NCBI GenBank assembly: GCA_028753945.1
Contig: JAPNXP010000002.1
Span: 3,100,001-3,164,000 of the forward strand
Length of the DNA stretch: 64,000 nucleotides
Source of the DNA: Hexactinellida sp. DTS-2022
Taxonomy: Eukaryota > Porifera > Hexactinellida
Direction: 5' to 3'
Made by a program: the position numbers and the translations under genes. The notes under the pieces were generated by a model. The model ran no database searches. It saw only the letters and a list, made by a program, of their open reading frames with translations, and had not been told where the DNA came from. Positions 13,800 to 26,460 of this stretch are shown here, piece by piece; position 1 is the first letter of the stretch, and each line of letters starts with the position of its first letter.

Positions 13800-13831
<32 letters not shown>

Positions 13832-13860
13832 TTGTATTTTATATATATAGATATTATAAA
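13755..13860 (+). repeat. Element tail with (GACA)n
   Basis: GCAAAATTTGGTACAGATC, then GAGGAGATGTGAGGACAG, then about seven GACA units (13799-13826), then a TATATATATAG run. It is homologous in order to 7966-8060 on the other strand. Confidence 0.6.
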
Positions 13861-13983
13861 TATTCAAATTGGGAAATCTCTACATGTTGAGGATACAAAC
13901 TTATAGCGTACCAAACTTTGCTCGATTTTGAGAATTTGAATTTTTTTGCTAAATTTTATACATTTTTGTCAAAGTCACATTAA

Positions 13984-14853
13984 GGAGATAGGTCCTCAAA
14001 TTTTCGACACCCGATAACCCCTAATTATTATTGTGTTTTCGAATAGTACTAATTATTTTAAGAAGGACGTGGAAGCTCAGAATTTCTAAAATCGAAAAAT
14101 TTGAATTAGATATTCATAGTCAAATTTGGGCCTAATAGTGAATCCATACTAGTCATTATAAATTCTAGCTATTTACTCTAATTGGCGCAAGTTCTATTAT
14201 AGTGCAAGTTTAACTCTACTACACTAGAACAAGGGATTATGCCACACAGAATTTTCGATATCGATTTAATTCTTTTTTTCTATAGATTTCCAAATAATCA
14301 CTCGATTTTATCAGAATTTTGGCATTATATAATTATTAACTCTATAAATTTGTATTAAAGTTGAAAATCGACACGGCATAATCCTAAGAACAACTGACAA
14401 GGATCATTTTTGAGGGATAGTTTTTTTCTCTACGACTTATACTTTTTGAGATACACATAAGAATACAAAGGTCACTCTCAGAAAATCTTGCGGAATTTTC
14501 TTTAATACAAAATAACGGCGACTTTGACCTTTAGTTACGTTAAAAAGGTCGAAGAAATGTCCGAATCAATTTTTTCTTTCGGAATTGGAAAGATAGTATA
14601 TCAAAGTATAGTTGGGAGTGCTTCAACAATAATCCATAATTTTTCATGATTTACTAATAATTGAGTGTCCTACCCCCTAATTTGCACAATTCCCCATTCT
14701 TTGACCTTCAGTGACGTCAAAAAGGTAAAAAAAAGTCCGAATTAAAATTTTCTTTCGGAATTAGATAGATAGTATATCAGTGTATAGCTAGGCGTGCTAA
14801 AAGCAATATTTTTGCGTTTGCAACATTAGTGATTAATTTGAGGACCTATCTCC
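13984..14853. mobile_element. TTAA MITE, family A, with 29-bp flanking direct repeat
   Basis: Ends GGAGATAGGTCCTCAAA and complement; interior homologous to 106-979. The left flank ends in TTAA. The right flank starts TTTA instead. A 29-bp direct repeat, TTTATACATTTTTGTCAAAG followed by TCACATTAA, lies immediately outside both ends (13955-13983 and 14854-14882). Confidence 0.8.
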
Positions 14854-14882
14854 TTTATACATTTTTGTCAAAGTCACATTAA

Positions 14883-15229
14883 GCCACAGGTGTCAGATTC
14901 AGGATGAAATTTAATTAGCAATTCGTAATCTCGTAGATTAATGATATATTACCAAACTATCTTTGTAAACCAATAATAAATTAGTTGACTAACTTCGCAA
15001 TTCAAAAATAAATTAGTAGACTAACTTATTAAATTAATAATATATTAGCAGACTAACTTCATAAATGAATAATATATTATAAGACAAAATTAAAATAACA
15101 AATTTGTCATGTTATCGTTATCATAATACTTTACAGACTAAACAAGGTCAATAAACCATTCTCATGTGCTCTGAAAACCCCCTTCAACCAAATTCTAGAT
15201 ACGCCCTTGCAACTTAACTAACTGACTCA
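14883..15229. other. AT-rich DNA with a diverged short repeat
   Basis: No gene seen. ATAAATTAGTTGACTAACTTC-like segments repeat at 14968-15060 with a ~45-bp period. Confidence 0.4.
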
Positions 15230-15470
15230 AGTTACCCAACTGAACTAACTGAACGAGTTTTGATCACCAGAACGAACTGAACGAACTGATCGAACAGAAC
15301 AAAATCAACGAACTGAATATATTTAACGAACTCAACGAACTGCACCAACTGAACACACTCAATGCACTGAACGCACATTTCGAATAGGACAACTAAACTA
15401 TCTGAACGATCTGAACGATCTGAACGAACGAACGAACGAACGAACTGAACGAACTGAATGAACTTAGCAA
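15230..15470. repeat. GAACGAACT low-complexity repeat
   Basis: Irregular repeats of GAACGAACTGAAC. The interior of the MITE at 37843-38091 has the same sequence type, but no terminal repeats or target duplication are visible here. Confidence 0.7.
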
Positions 15471-15709
15471 TCTATTGTATTTATATATATCCGAGGGAAG
15501 AAGAAGCATACTCGATTTGAACTTATAATCAATACTCAATACAGTTTTCACAAGCTGAAACAATAGAATCAGATTGAGCAAGAAAATATTTCTATAGTTG
15601 AGTCAACAAATTAGCCTCAATTATGGCAGAAACTAAGCACAAATTGCAAAGTCGTGTTGATCCATAAGAAGTAGAATTTTGTTCTGAAATTGGTGAATAA
15701 AAATCGAAA

Positions 15710-15812
15710 AATGGCATTTGGAGGCACTATATTTTGTTGGCTAGTTAATTGATTGTGCCTCCATTGGCCCTCCAAAGGAAAATGCTGTCGGAAAGCTGTA
15801 ATTTTAGACTTT
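15710..15812 (+). repeat. Hairpin H, degenerate copy 8
   Basis: Only the loop-proximal stem survives (GGCATTTGGAGGCACTAT and TGCCTCCATTGG), with an extra CTCCAAAGGAAAATGC arm. Confidence 0.6.
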
Positions 15813-16014
15813 TTCTCTAGTCATCATCAAAATGAACGTGTCAAAACATTTCACAATGGTGTTTCGGAAGCTAAAGATCCTTATTAGTTTTGGAAGTTTC
15901 GTTCTAACCCACTTAATCTCATACTTATTCTAGTTTGAGTACTAATGTGGGCAGCATTTTTACTGTGCCGACTATAATATAGTATAGTGGCCCAGTTCTA
16001 ATCTTAGTGCCTTG

Positions 16015-16154
<140 letters not shown>

Positions 16155-16820
16155 CCTTCCGTATCCTCTCCACAGAACAGAGTTTTTCTAACTAAGAGCC
16201 CAAACTTCAGGAAATGTGTTTCATGGTCATCGGTTACAGATGTGCACCTGGGGTCAGGATTATTTATTACATTTTTTTGGACACATTCTTGCACCTGTTT
16301 AATGTTAGAAAAAGAACAAGAAATAGTGCGCGAATATTTAATTTATATGCATTCGATAGAGAATTAAATTCTACACCTTTTCACAGTGCACGAATTTTCA
16401 AATTGTACTTAGTTTGTGCCACAATAGAGTTGCAAGTTTATTTGTTTACTAACACTTCAGTTTAATTGAAAGTGTTAAATCTAATTCTATTGATATTCAA
16501 CTTGTGATCATTATATTGATTTAACATATATATTCCAGCTGGCTTCTATTTAATTGTAGTATATTACTATACAATCGATTAAATTAAATCTAATACATAA
16601 TATAAGGAATTTGTTGGCTTAACTCACTCACCCTGGATAACATTGCTAAAATAAATAACTAATAATATAATTTATTATCAATACATAATGAATGAATGGC
16701 ATTAAACTCAAGAAGGTATATGATATAAACAAACTCCAAATTTATCTACCGTTCCTTGTGACTCGGACCAATTAACAAATGGTTCTTGACACCTTGAGGC
16801 GTTGATGACTTGGCGAAAAG

Positions 16821-16934
16821 AAAAATTGCAGCCTGTGCCGACAATATGTTCCTTTGGAGGCACTATCAATAAACAACCAACAAAATATAGTGCCACCAAA
16901 GGAACATGCGTCGGAACAGGCTGCAATTTTGGAT
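16821..16934 (-). repeat. Hairpin H, copy 7
   Basis: Arms AATTGCAGCCTGTGCCGACA and TGTTCC..GGAACAGGCTGCAATT. Its flanks match the unit type found at 10206-10326. Confidence 0.85.
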
Positions 16935-17730
16935 TTTTTTCTGTACATGATGGGTATTCTCTAGATACCTACCAATACTTTCGAAATTTCGAATTCAGAA
17001 ATTGTAAACACATTTTCTTAGCAATGTCATCATCAATACATTCTGAATCAATTATAATTAATTACGTCAGTATATTAATTGTGCAGGAATATTCTTGCAC
17101 AAGGAATATACTCACATAAACTTTCGTTGTTATGAAATATATAATTAGTTTTCAATAAGAAAATGAAGCCTACTCGATCCCACACGTTGAATTAATCTAA
17201 TTATCACAAGTTGAAACAATAGAATTAGATTTAACACTTTCAATTGAACTGTTAGTAAACAAAGGAAATGAACAACTCAATTATAGCACAAACGAAGCCC
17301 AATTTGAAAATTCGTGCACTGTGAAAAGGTGTATAATTAAATTCTCTAATGAATGCATACAAAATGAATATTCGGGCACTATTTATTGTTCCTGTTGTTA
17401 CACTAAATAGGTGTAAAGATGTGTCCAAATTTTTAAACAAAAATCGTGACCCCAGGTCACATCAGTAACCCATGAGACACCTATCCTGAAAATTTGGACT
17501 CTTAGTTAATAAAACTCTGTTTTGTAGAGATGATACGGAAGAAGGATAATAACCAACCAAGGCAGTAAGATAACTGAGCCAGTATAATAGTGAGTACAGT
17601 AGTAATAATAATAATAACTAACCGATGCAGTAGGATGAGAACTGGGCTACTATATTATAGTTAGTATGCACAGTAAATTAACGGCAGTAAGATGAGTACT
17701 GGGCCACTATACAGTAAAAATGGTGTTTGG

Positions 17731-18360
17731 CAGGGGCGTTCCGTGCGGGGAATATGGGGTAGATCCGAGCGATAAGACACGAACACGAACACGAACACGA
17801 ACACTAACACGAACACGAACACGAACACGAGCACGAACACGACACGACACGACACGAATTTGTGTTCGTGTCGTGTTTGGCCAAAGTTTTCGTGTTCTTG
17901 TCGTGTTCGTGTTAAAAATTCATGTTTTATGTCGTGTTCGTGTCGTTTTGGGCAAAGATTTTCGTGTTCGTGTCGTTTTCGTATTCAAAGTACATGTATC
18001 GTGTCGTGTTCGTGTCGTGTTCGGTTAAAGTTTTATATGGGTTTTTTTATTAATATTATTCAATACTTGTGGTACACAAGTTTTTGTATAATATTCGTAT
18101 GTTATGAATCTTATGATCTTAATTATTATATTATTCATTAAATTTTCCAAATTTGTATTTCGTGTTGATGTTCGTGTTTCGTGTTGACGTTCGTATTTCT
18201 TGTTCGTATTTCGTGTTGACGTTCGTATTTCGTGTTCGTGTATCGTGTATCGTGTTTCGTGTATCGTGTTCGTGTTCGTATCGTGACATATTGGATTATT
18301 GGTGTGGCGTAATTCGTGTTTGTTTCGTATTCGTGTTAGTCTTAAAGACAAATTTGAACA
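17731..18360. repeat. ACGAAC / GTTCGT inverted low-complexity DNA
   Basis: ACACGAACACGAACACG runs at 17777-17865 are followed by GTGTTCGTGTCGTGTTCG runs at 17866-18030 and 18160-18350, so the region can fold back on itself. It starts at CAGGGGCGTTCC, which resembles the end of the hAT-type MITE at 19378, but I could not find a matching right end. Confidence 0.7.
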
Positions 18361-19377
18361 CGACGCTCACTTCTAATATGGGGGGTGCAGCACCTCCCCA
18401 CATTTCTCCTATCTGGTCGGTAAATCCTGGGTCGTCGGTAAACTGATCGATTAACAGTAATTTCGGATATTCTTGTTAATGAAACTTGTGGGTAAACTGT
18501 TCGTCACTTAAAAATGCGAGTGTTTTCTCAATGATAAACTGGAAACTGTTCGTGTCTTCGTCTATCTGCCTCCACGTATAGCACCAATGCATGTTAGTCG
18601 GTAAAACCAAGAAGTTACACCCCCCCCCCCCCCCCCCCCAACTCAAAATGTCACGGGACGTCCCTGGTGTTTGGTAGCACATTTTTTGGGATATGACCCA
18701 AGCAGACTTTATAAGGTATCAAGATGTGTCCCAAAAAATTCGGGCCATGAGATGTACATTACAGAACAACCAGACATTAATGCTAAATTTCTATTCCTGT
18801 GGCACTTACAGTTTATGCTGGATAGCCGTCACGGAGAAAACAACCAACCAAGGAAGTGAGATTAGAACTGGCCCACTAGATAGTAGTGGGAACAGTAAGT
18901 AAATGCTGTTGACACAGCTGTAAATTTAATTTTACATTCCGACTACTACATATAGTGACCCAGTATTGAAATTACTGCACTTGATTAAGGTAGCTTAGGT
19001 AGAAATTCTGATTACAATGTACTGACAGTTTCTTTGTTCTTGTTCAAATTAAATAGGAACTCTCGAAATATAAATACTTTGAGTCTAACTAAGAGACAAA
19101 TTACTTCAGTGTGACTCTGTAATGTGTATTTTCGGAATGTTAATAAACAGGCTTCTTATAGAACTAATATAGTCGGATCTTTACTTCTAATAATGGTACT
19201 TTGAGACGGATTATATAAGACTATTAGTTATAAAAACTTCAGACTTTGTTCAAACTCACAATTAGAAATATTTAAGCTTTTCAGAATTTGTGGTGCTCTT
19301 AATTTAAGCGCCATAAATCAAATATACCTAGGATTCTCAAAAACGGTAATTTTTTGATATTTTTGTCATCGATCGAG
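18361..19377. other. Intergenic, poly-C tract
   Basis: No gene seen. A 20-base C run lies at 18620-18639. A degenerate minisatellite unit (AGATTAGAACTGGCCCACTA) lies near 18858. Confidence 0.5.
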
Positions 19378-19691
19378 CAGGGGCGTCAGAAGGGGGGGCA
19401 CAGGGGGGCACGTGCCCCCCTCAAAAATCTCGGTGCCCCCCCCACGGTGCCCCCCTCATCTGTGCATCCCCTCGCCTGTGCCCCCTTCCCCTGTCCTAAT
19501 AGATGAAATAACAACACCAATGATATACATGAGTTCAAATGTCATGATACTACTGCTCTTATTCGATGTGAAACTATAAAAAAAGACATAAAATCACGTG
19601 GGGTTTTATACCACTAAGAATTAGTTTTGGTCTGTGCCCCCCCCTAAATTCTGATTGCCCCCTCCCCGATTACACGCTTCCGACGCCCCTG
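19378..19691. mobile_element. hAT-type MITE, 314 bp, G/C-rich
   Basis: Inverted ends CAGGGGCGTCAGAAG and CTTCCGACGCCCCTG, flanked by the perfect 8-bp duplication CGATCGAG (19370-19377 and 19692-19699). CAGGG ends with 8-bp duplications are typical of hAT. The interior has runs of six to seven G or C, including the palindromic GGGGGGCACGTGCCCCCC, unlike the AT-rich surroundings. No coding capacity. Confidence 0.92.
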
Positions 19692-19699
19692 CGATCGAG

Positions 19700-20359
19700 T
19701 AGTGTGTATATATTGGAAGCATACTTCTTTATCAAAAAAATAATGTAAATATTTTAAATGAGATTTACTGTATCCTTGAAGTTTTAATTAATGGGTTAAA
19801 TATTTGCGAGAAAATATATTTCCAAGCCAAAAATCTTTTTTCCAGAAATTGAAGTTCTAAGTTAGATCAAATAATCCCGATTTCCGACAAATTTATAACT
19901 AAATTCCTTGGTGTTTCTTCCCGAAATGTAGTCATTTGTGAATCTACCGTTCGATTTATGTATAAGCAATTGAAAATAGATATTCCTAGCATTTTAGTGA
20001 TAAGCTCTAGGACAAATTCCTATTTCTCGTAGTAGGATTATTTTGTGTCAGATGACACCTCCATATAAGGATATAATTTTCCAGATATAAGGGAGTATGA
20101 GTAATTAGTACCCGATGAATTCGTCATGAGATACTGATAAATCTAATTTGTCAATATAATTTGAATAGATATTTGCACTAAATGTATACAATATAATAAA
20201 AACTGCTAACTTTTGGAATTTCTTTTATGTCTATCCTTTGAGTTATCAACTCCTCTTCTAGGATTTTGAATTCCTTTTCTTTTTCCTGTAGAAATATCGA
20301 TACTAATAGAACAAAAGGATCAGCATATAGTATATTCATATGTATAGATATCATTAAAA
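19700..20359. other. AT-rich intergenic DNA
   Basis: No gene seen. GATGACACCTCCATATAAGG near 20050 resembles an internal motif of several TTAA elements (for example 35270 and 48240). Confidence 0.4.
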
Positions 20360-20484
20360 ATGTCATTTGTGTGTGTGTATCCATACTGATGCCATTTTAT
20401 GCACTAAAGTGTCCAAATGTCCCAGGATAAATGGACACTTTTGGATAAATAGACAAAACTCGGAATAAATGGACATCGACTTGG

Positions 20485-20545
<61 letters not shown>

Positions 20546-20850
20546 CATGTCGATGTCCCTAGATCGTAAAAAGTCCCTATATCCCCCCATATAGGAACAT
20601 AAAGTCCTGCATACAAGGACACTTTTTGGGGTATGCTGGAAATGGTTCGAAAAACCAAAACTGGAAATTGTTCGAAAAACCAAAACCGGAAATTGTTCGA
20701 ATTTTTTAGTGTTGCTGCACCATGGATATGAGAAAATCCCGGCTTGAATCCATGGTCCAATAATACAAAATGAAATTCGAACTATTTCCTTTTTTGTTCG
20801 AACTATTTCCTATTTTGAAAAATTCGAACCATTTCCGCATTACCCTTTTT
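20360..20850. repeat. (GT)n and GTTCGAA foldback repeat
   Basis: Repeats of TGTCC..ATGGACA surround a (GT)n run at 20490-20543. At 20640-20845, GGAAATTGTTCGAATTTTTT and AAAATTCGAACCATTTCC form opposed arms. Confidence 0.6.
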
Positions 20851-21239
20851 GGACTCCAGACTTATTTGGAAAGACTACGTATCCAGGGATAATTTAGTAC
20901 TATGACAACGATCTATTGGTTTTTGAAGAGAAATATTCACATTTTCATCCATAAAGGTGACAATATATGTTAGCCAATTAAATTCGAGTGTTTGTTTAGT
21001 ATAGATAGCTAGACTTCATTCAATTAGTATAAATAGACTCTGCCTAATAGAAACCATTTCTGAGGCTACAATTTGATTGAGTGAAAATAAATTCATCTAA
21101 CTAAGCATTTGTTCGCGCTACATGCCTGTATTACATGGCTTAACACAACCAATTTACGTATTATGAAATAACAACAAACTGAACTGAATTAAGTACGTGT
21201 GTAATTACAAGTCACAGGTTTAACTATTAATGAATTTTT

Positions 21240-21345
21240 AAGGAGGGTGAGGCTGCGAAGCGGCCATTAATTGTGTTAAGTAGTGTATAACACGAACAAA
21301 CAAAGGTCGCGAAGCGACCGATACCGAAGGGCTCGCTTAATTAAA
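21240..21345 (+). repeat. Structured block S, copy 3
   Basis: AGGCTGCGAAGCGGCC, then AAAGGTCGCGAAGCGACC, then GATACCGAAGGGCTCG. It lacks the GTCGCGAAGCGTC stem of copy 2. Confidence 0.7.
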
Positions 21346-22160
21346 ACTATAATTAATTTATAAAATTTACACCCGATTGTTATTTGTATGCAGGCCTTCA
21401 TCTGGGTGCGGAGCGCGCACCTAGGGGTGCGTGATTTTAAGGAAAATGCTAGAAGGGTGCGTAAAATTGAATTAATTTGGGTGCGCAATGCGCACCCAGA
21501 GTATTTTTTAATACTAATTTTGGTATTTTTTTGGTAAATATACTATTTTTGGTAAATTGGGTGCGCGATTGTAAAAAAAATTACCTAGGGTGCGCGGATC
21601 TCTTAGGGCTAGATGAAGGCCTGTTTGTGTGTATGTTTGATTGTGTGTTTGTTTGTCCGGATTGTATTAATGAGATAAGGGAATAGAAACCACATTGAGA
21701 TAGAAACTAACTCCAAATGTTGTAATAGGAAAAAGAGTACGGTATGCTGATTTAGAATTTCCTATTTAAAAATTTCTAATATGAATATTTATTTATATTA
21801 TTCACAAAAATAGGTAAAATTAACGAAAATTGAAAATAACCTAGAGACTATGTTCCAACGGGTAATACAGGTAAATAAGCTTGTTTATTGTTGTTGTTTA
21901 CAAATATGTAAACAAATTAATAAAATTCAAAATGAACCCAGAAACCAGCTTGAAACTGGTTTTATAGGCAAACTAGTATGCTGATTTCAAATTTCGCACT
22001 GAGAAATTTATAATATGAATATTTAGTATTGTTCATAATCAAGAATAGGTAAACAAATATATTAAAACTAAAAAGAACTCAAAAACTAATTTCCAACTAT
22101 TATGCTGATTACGAATTCAATTTTTTCATATTTATAATGTAAGTATTTATGTCCTATTGA
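21346..22160. repeat. Body of block-S element, internal minisatellite
   Basis: GGGTGCG repeats at 21400-21600 alternate in sign (GGTGCGGAGCGCGCACC is a palindrome). From 21750 a ~130-bp motif with TATGCTGATTTC, AATATGAATATTTA and TTGTTTACAAA repeats about three times and recurs reversed at 26560-26780 and 45340-45540. Confidence 0.6.
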
Positions 22161-22240
22161 ATGAAGCGAGACCGCTTAGCGGTTGAGTTATCCGTTGCGA
22201 AGCGTTCGAGACAGAAGGGATCGTCTATTTATAAAGTTAC
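22161..22240 (+). repeat. Structured block S, copy 4
   Basis: GACCGCTTAGCGGTTGAG, GTTGCGAAGCGTTC, GAGACAGAAGGGATCG. Bases have changed on both sides of stems (for example GCGGTT/GACCGC), which suggests that pairing matters. Confidence 0.65.
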
Positions 22241-22980
22241 TTTCAACGGTTATACTGGGATATCCAATATGCTGATAACAAATTTGAAATCTCGAGTGCT
22301 GACAATAAATTATTCTAGATTATATTTTAGGGCTGAAACGAATATACCAAGGCTGAAACGAATATACCAAATATACGAATATTATTTACTCTTTGGACAA
22401 CAACATTATTTTTGTGTAGATTGGAGAGCTCGTAATATAAATTCACCGGGGGATTAGAGGTTTATTCCCGGTATAACAGCCTAGATTAACCCCTTTAGCC
22501 TAGATTAACCCCATTTTAGGGGTTAATCTTGAAAAGCCTAAATTAAACCCAGGTATAGTCGGGACTAGCCCAGACTATATCCCGGAGTTAATGGTCAGCA
22601 AATCATGATGTTATTTGTTTGTAGAATACAAGCGGGGTGCTATTTATTTAAGTGTTAAACTACGTGCTTGCATGATTCGTGTCGTATTTCATAGTGTCTA
22701 GCCAAGGTTGTAATGATAATGACTTTTATGATGACAATGGTAAATATCAACCCGTTGAATTGACACTTATACGATGTCAATATTTGCTGTTTCAACTACT
22801 ATAAATATAGAAGAACCTAATTACTTGTTCGATCTACCAAATTTATTTACTACATTGTTTTGATGGTTGATCAACTCTATATTCAAATGTTGCATTTTTG
22901 AATACAGGTTATAAACTAGGGGGTTAAAATAGGCTAGCCCAGATTATTTCCCGGCTTAAATTGGGCTAGCCTAGTTTATA

Positions 22981-24870
22981 TCCCAGGGCATAGCATTCTA
23001 TACATAAGGCAAAGTCGCGCACTAAAATTTCTGGACCAGGGATTGATTAGTATAGTCAACTAAATCAGGGTTGCCAACCCTCCCGATTTTTTGCCTTTTT
23101 TTCTCCCATTCTCCCGAACTCCCGCCAAACTTTTCAAACTCCCGCTTTTTTGGAAATTGTTTCTATATTATTATTTTATGATATACGTATAAGTAAATAA
23201 CTGGACTTTTTGCTAAAATTAGTCAAGATACGAGTACCAAGGTTTGTTCTACTCATGTATACTGTAAGTAGTTAAGATTCTTTAACCAGTACACTGTACT
23301 ATATTATGTTTTATTTCGAATTTGGATGAAATTCTTAAAAATATACCGGATGGCCTTGCGCCAACATCCTCCAGAAAGTTGTTATACTAGATCCGATGCT
23401 GAATTTTTTTCTCGTTAAGTTTATATGTCGATCTATGCAACCACGTGTGGATTAATTAAGTTTACACCACATTTTACAAATCTGATGGTCTAATCGTCAT
23501 GAAATACCTTGAAATCTCAAGAAAATATCCATAAATTACGAGAACTTTGGAAGATATTTAGACGCTAAATCTACGTATATCTGATAAAAAAACATATTTT
23601 TTAATTAATTATAATCATTATTCAAGCTATTTCGTCGTTGTTGTATTATTGCATAGATTGGGTGAATACGAGATACGCGGGAAGAAATTTGAAAGATAGA
23701 ACTATCAAAAGAAGCGTTTCCTAATTGTAGATATCCAAACATAAAAAATAATCATATTGTATCGTTCTATTCATGGTAGATTCAAAATAAATGGCATATA
23801 TTTTGAGTCTCCCGCTTTTCTCCCGTTTTTTCACCTTCGACCTCCCGATCTTTTGGTAAACTCCCGCCAAAATTGGAAAAATCTCCCGCTTTTTGGTTTT
23901 CAGAGTTTGGCAATCCTGACTAAATACGTATATGCAATGCAATTATTCTTCGAAATAAGTAATCCAGGGTGCTTCTACTTATGTAATTGTTTTTATAAAG
24001 GTGGTCATGTACAAGACGCATATTATTGAGGTACGTGTACCACTATGTCGAAATTACGTCACCGTATTGTCTAATAGGAAAAATATGCCAAAAATGTTCA
24101 ATTTCGCTTTTTCAAACAGATTGCTGTGACTAACCCATCTAGAAATTATTTTACATAAAATATCTCAGAATCAATTATGGAATGTCACCACATTCCTCTT
24201 TTGCCTTGGAAACGTGAATTCAATGACTGAGGTAATATCTCGAGTATGAATATAGTTACAGCATTATTAGTAAATGGATCCAATCGATAGCCCGTCCTTA
24301 ACTTCCTATTCAATGATAATACATTTCGATGCTCTATCTCCAACCAATTTTATGCAAATGTGTATAATCATTTGAATGTATATTACAATAATCACAATTC
24401 TCACAATTCTCTCTTAAGGACGGGCTATCGATTGGATCCATTTACTATGCTGTAACTATATTCCTACTCGAGATATTATCTCAATCATTGAATTCACGTA
24501 TCCACAGAGGAATGTAGTAACATTCGATAATTGATTCTGAGATATTTTATATAAAATAACTCCTAGATGGGTCAATTACATCAATTTGTGTTATAAAGTG
24601 AAATTGAATATTTTACATGGGTTCAAAGTTTTGCATATTTTGCCTATTAGACAATACGGTGACGTCATTTCGACATAGTGGTACCTCAATAATATGCGTC
24701 TTGTACATGACCACCTTTATTAAAAAAACAGTTACATAAGTAGAAGCTGCCTGGATTACTTATTTCGAAGAATAATTGCATTGCATATATTTAGTTGACT
24801 ATACTAGTTCATCCATGGTCCAAGTCCATTCAACCGCGGTATGGCCTTAGAGTATAGAATGCTATGCCCA
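22981..24870. mobile_element. Long foldback (palindromic) element
   Basis: GGGCATAGCATTCTATAC at the left end matches GTATAGAATGCTATGCCC at the right. Inner arms pair over most of 23926-24297 with 24419-24790, for example GGATCCAATCGATAGCCCGT with its complement, around a ~120-bp loop. The left arm is interrupted by the MITE at 23066-23918. No coding capacity. Confidence 0.85.
23066..23918. mobile_element. hAT-like MITE in the palindrome's left arm
   Basis: Ends CAGGGTTGCCAA and TTGGCAATCCTG, flanked by ACTAAAT (23059-23065 and 23919-23925). The right palindrome arm, read in reverse, has AGTCAACTAAATATATGC without insertion, so it is the empty site. CTCCCGC/GCGGGAG motifs fill both subterminal regions. 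The visible duplication is 7 bp against the usual 8 for hAT. Confidence 0.88.
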
Positions 24871-24890
24871 GGGGTTAAACGGGGGGTTAA

Positions 24891-25589
24891 GGTTCAGGTA
24901 TACTCAGGAGTACTTCTACCATAAGTATTTACCCGAATGAATTAATTTTTTTATAGCGGATTTACTTGATCCTCAGGATGCCAAAAATACAATAATATTG
25001 GCAAATAAACTAATAGAGGAAAAATCTTTTTTTTAAATTTACCAATTTTGCGGAATTAATCAATCAGAAAAGATTAACAATACCAAGAATATTATTGATA
25101 AAATGTGTTTAGCTGGATGTAATATAACTTTTGAGTCCTGGAATTGTGAATATCTACATTTTTCTGGATTTCAAATACTTTTATGTGGTGTCGATTTTCA
25201 AATGAATATTTTCCTCATCCAAAATACAAAAAACAGATGAACTATTCATATTAGGGTAAATCGCAGCACTGAAAAGTTGTATCTTTACGAGATCTCTCCG
25301 AAACCGTTGAGTTTTTGATTATACTACCAAAATTGACAAAATGACTGCTTCCGCAATTCTGAAAATGTTAGTTTTGAGATAGCGGATTTTGAAAAAAGTT
25401 TTTACAGCAATTATTCCTAAATTGAGGAGACCAAAGTGTGTCAAACTGGAAAAATAATAGGAATTTTTCTTAGAAATCTCTTGAGAGTACTCATTGGTAT
25501 CAATACAATCCCAAAATGCAATAAAAGAGAAATAGACAATGATTTGGATTTTATCAAAATATTCGAAATTTGTAGAGTATACCTGAACC
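24891..25589. mobile_element. TTAA MITE, family B, copy 1
   Basis: Ends GGTTCAGGTATACTC and GAGTATACCTGAACC, TTAA on both sides (24887-24890, 25590-25593). 699 bp and no transposase. It is nearly collinear with the reverse complement of 60170-60867. Confidence 0.88.
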
Positions 25590-25792
25590 TTAAAATAAGC
25601 TCTGAGGGAATAATCATGGCTAGCTACTAGCTAATTTTAATTAATTAATACGCTAAAAGAAGTATGTTGTGCTTGGAATAAAATTATTGTAGTTCAAAAA
25701 CATACTTTTGAGCGGTTAGTGTGTATCAAATAATCAGTCCTGGAATACATTGGCTTCTTTATTCAATTCTGGACAAACAATAAAAATATAAA
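25590..25792. other. Short intergenic spacer
   Basis: AT-rich, no feature recognised. Confidence 0.4.
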
Positions 25793-25975
25793 TACAGTAT
25801 CCTCCGCTTATTAGAGCCACTAGTTAATTGATTCACATAACAGATCAGAATTTCACAGGATTTATTCGACGGAATCATAGTTTGACTTAAATTATTTTCG
25901 GTTAATAGATTTCTCCGCTAAATCGGGTCTAAATAACTGGTCTCGAGGTGACTTTATTAAGCGGAGTCGACTGTA
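25793..25975. mobile_element. TA-flanked MITE, pogo/Tigger-like, copy 1
   Basis: CAGTATCCTCCGCTTATTAG at the left and TTAAGCGGAGTCGACTG at the right, bordered by TA. Internal AATCGG/CCGATT-type motifs repeat near each end. Related to 52451-52636. Confidence 0.8.
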
Positions 25976-25985
25976 TAAATATAAA

Positions 25986-26458
25986 TACAGTAGTGTTCGC
26001 CTAATAGCAATTGCTCTATTAGCAATATTGCTCTATTAGCATACTTGCCAACCGTCCCGCTTTTTGGCAGAGATTTTTGACTGGACGTCTCGTTTTATGC
26101 AATTGAAGCAAGGTTCCTTCCGTTGAGATAATCAAATTATTACAATTACTAGGACTATTTTGAACTCTAATTATAGAAAATATAGTATATGAATTATTAT
26201 TAACTAGTAATAGTAATACTACATCACTTATTTATCTACTTATGTTCTTTGTCCCGCCAAACTTCCTTATGTCCCGCCAAAATTCATTCCACCGTCCCGC
26301 CATAGACTTGCTATAGATTGGCAAGTATGTATTAGCAAGGTATTTTCTGTCCCCATGCGAGCATTTAATGTTATTTTTGTTCCCCTAATAGCAAGTTCGC
26401 CTATTAGCAAGCAAATTTCGTGCAAAATGCGACTTGCTATTAGACGAACACCACTGTA
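25986..26458. mobile_element. TA-flanked mariner-like MITE with a nested insertion
   Basis: Ends CAGTAGTGTTCGCCTAATAG and CTATTAGACGAACACCACTG, bordered by TA. CTATTAGCAA repeats are subterminal. The element at 26040-26329 is inserted inside. Confidence 0.82.
26040..26329. mobile_element. Nested MITE with CATACTTGCCAA ends
   Basis: Perfect 12-bp inverted ends CATACTTGCCAA and TTGGCAAGTATG. TATTAG directly abuts both ends. GTCCCGC/GCGGGAC motifs resemble the interior of 23066-23918, suggesting a related hAT-like family. The true duplication length is ambiguous because the target itself is repetitive. Confidence 0.75.
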
Positions 26459-26460
26459 TA

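Noticed and set aside
17720-18446. Arginine/threonine or valine/phenylalanine-rich frames
   Set aside because: Products of ACGAAC hexamer repeats.
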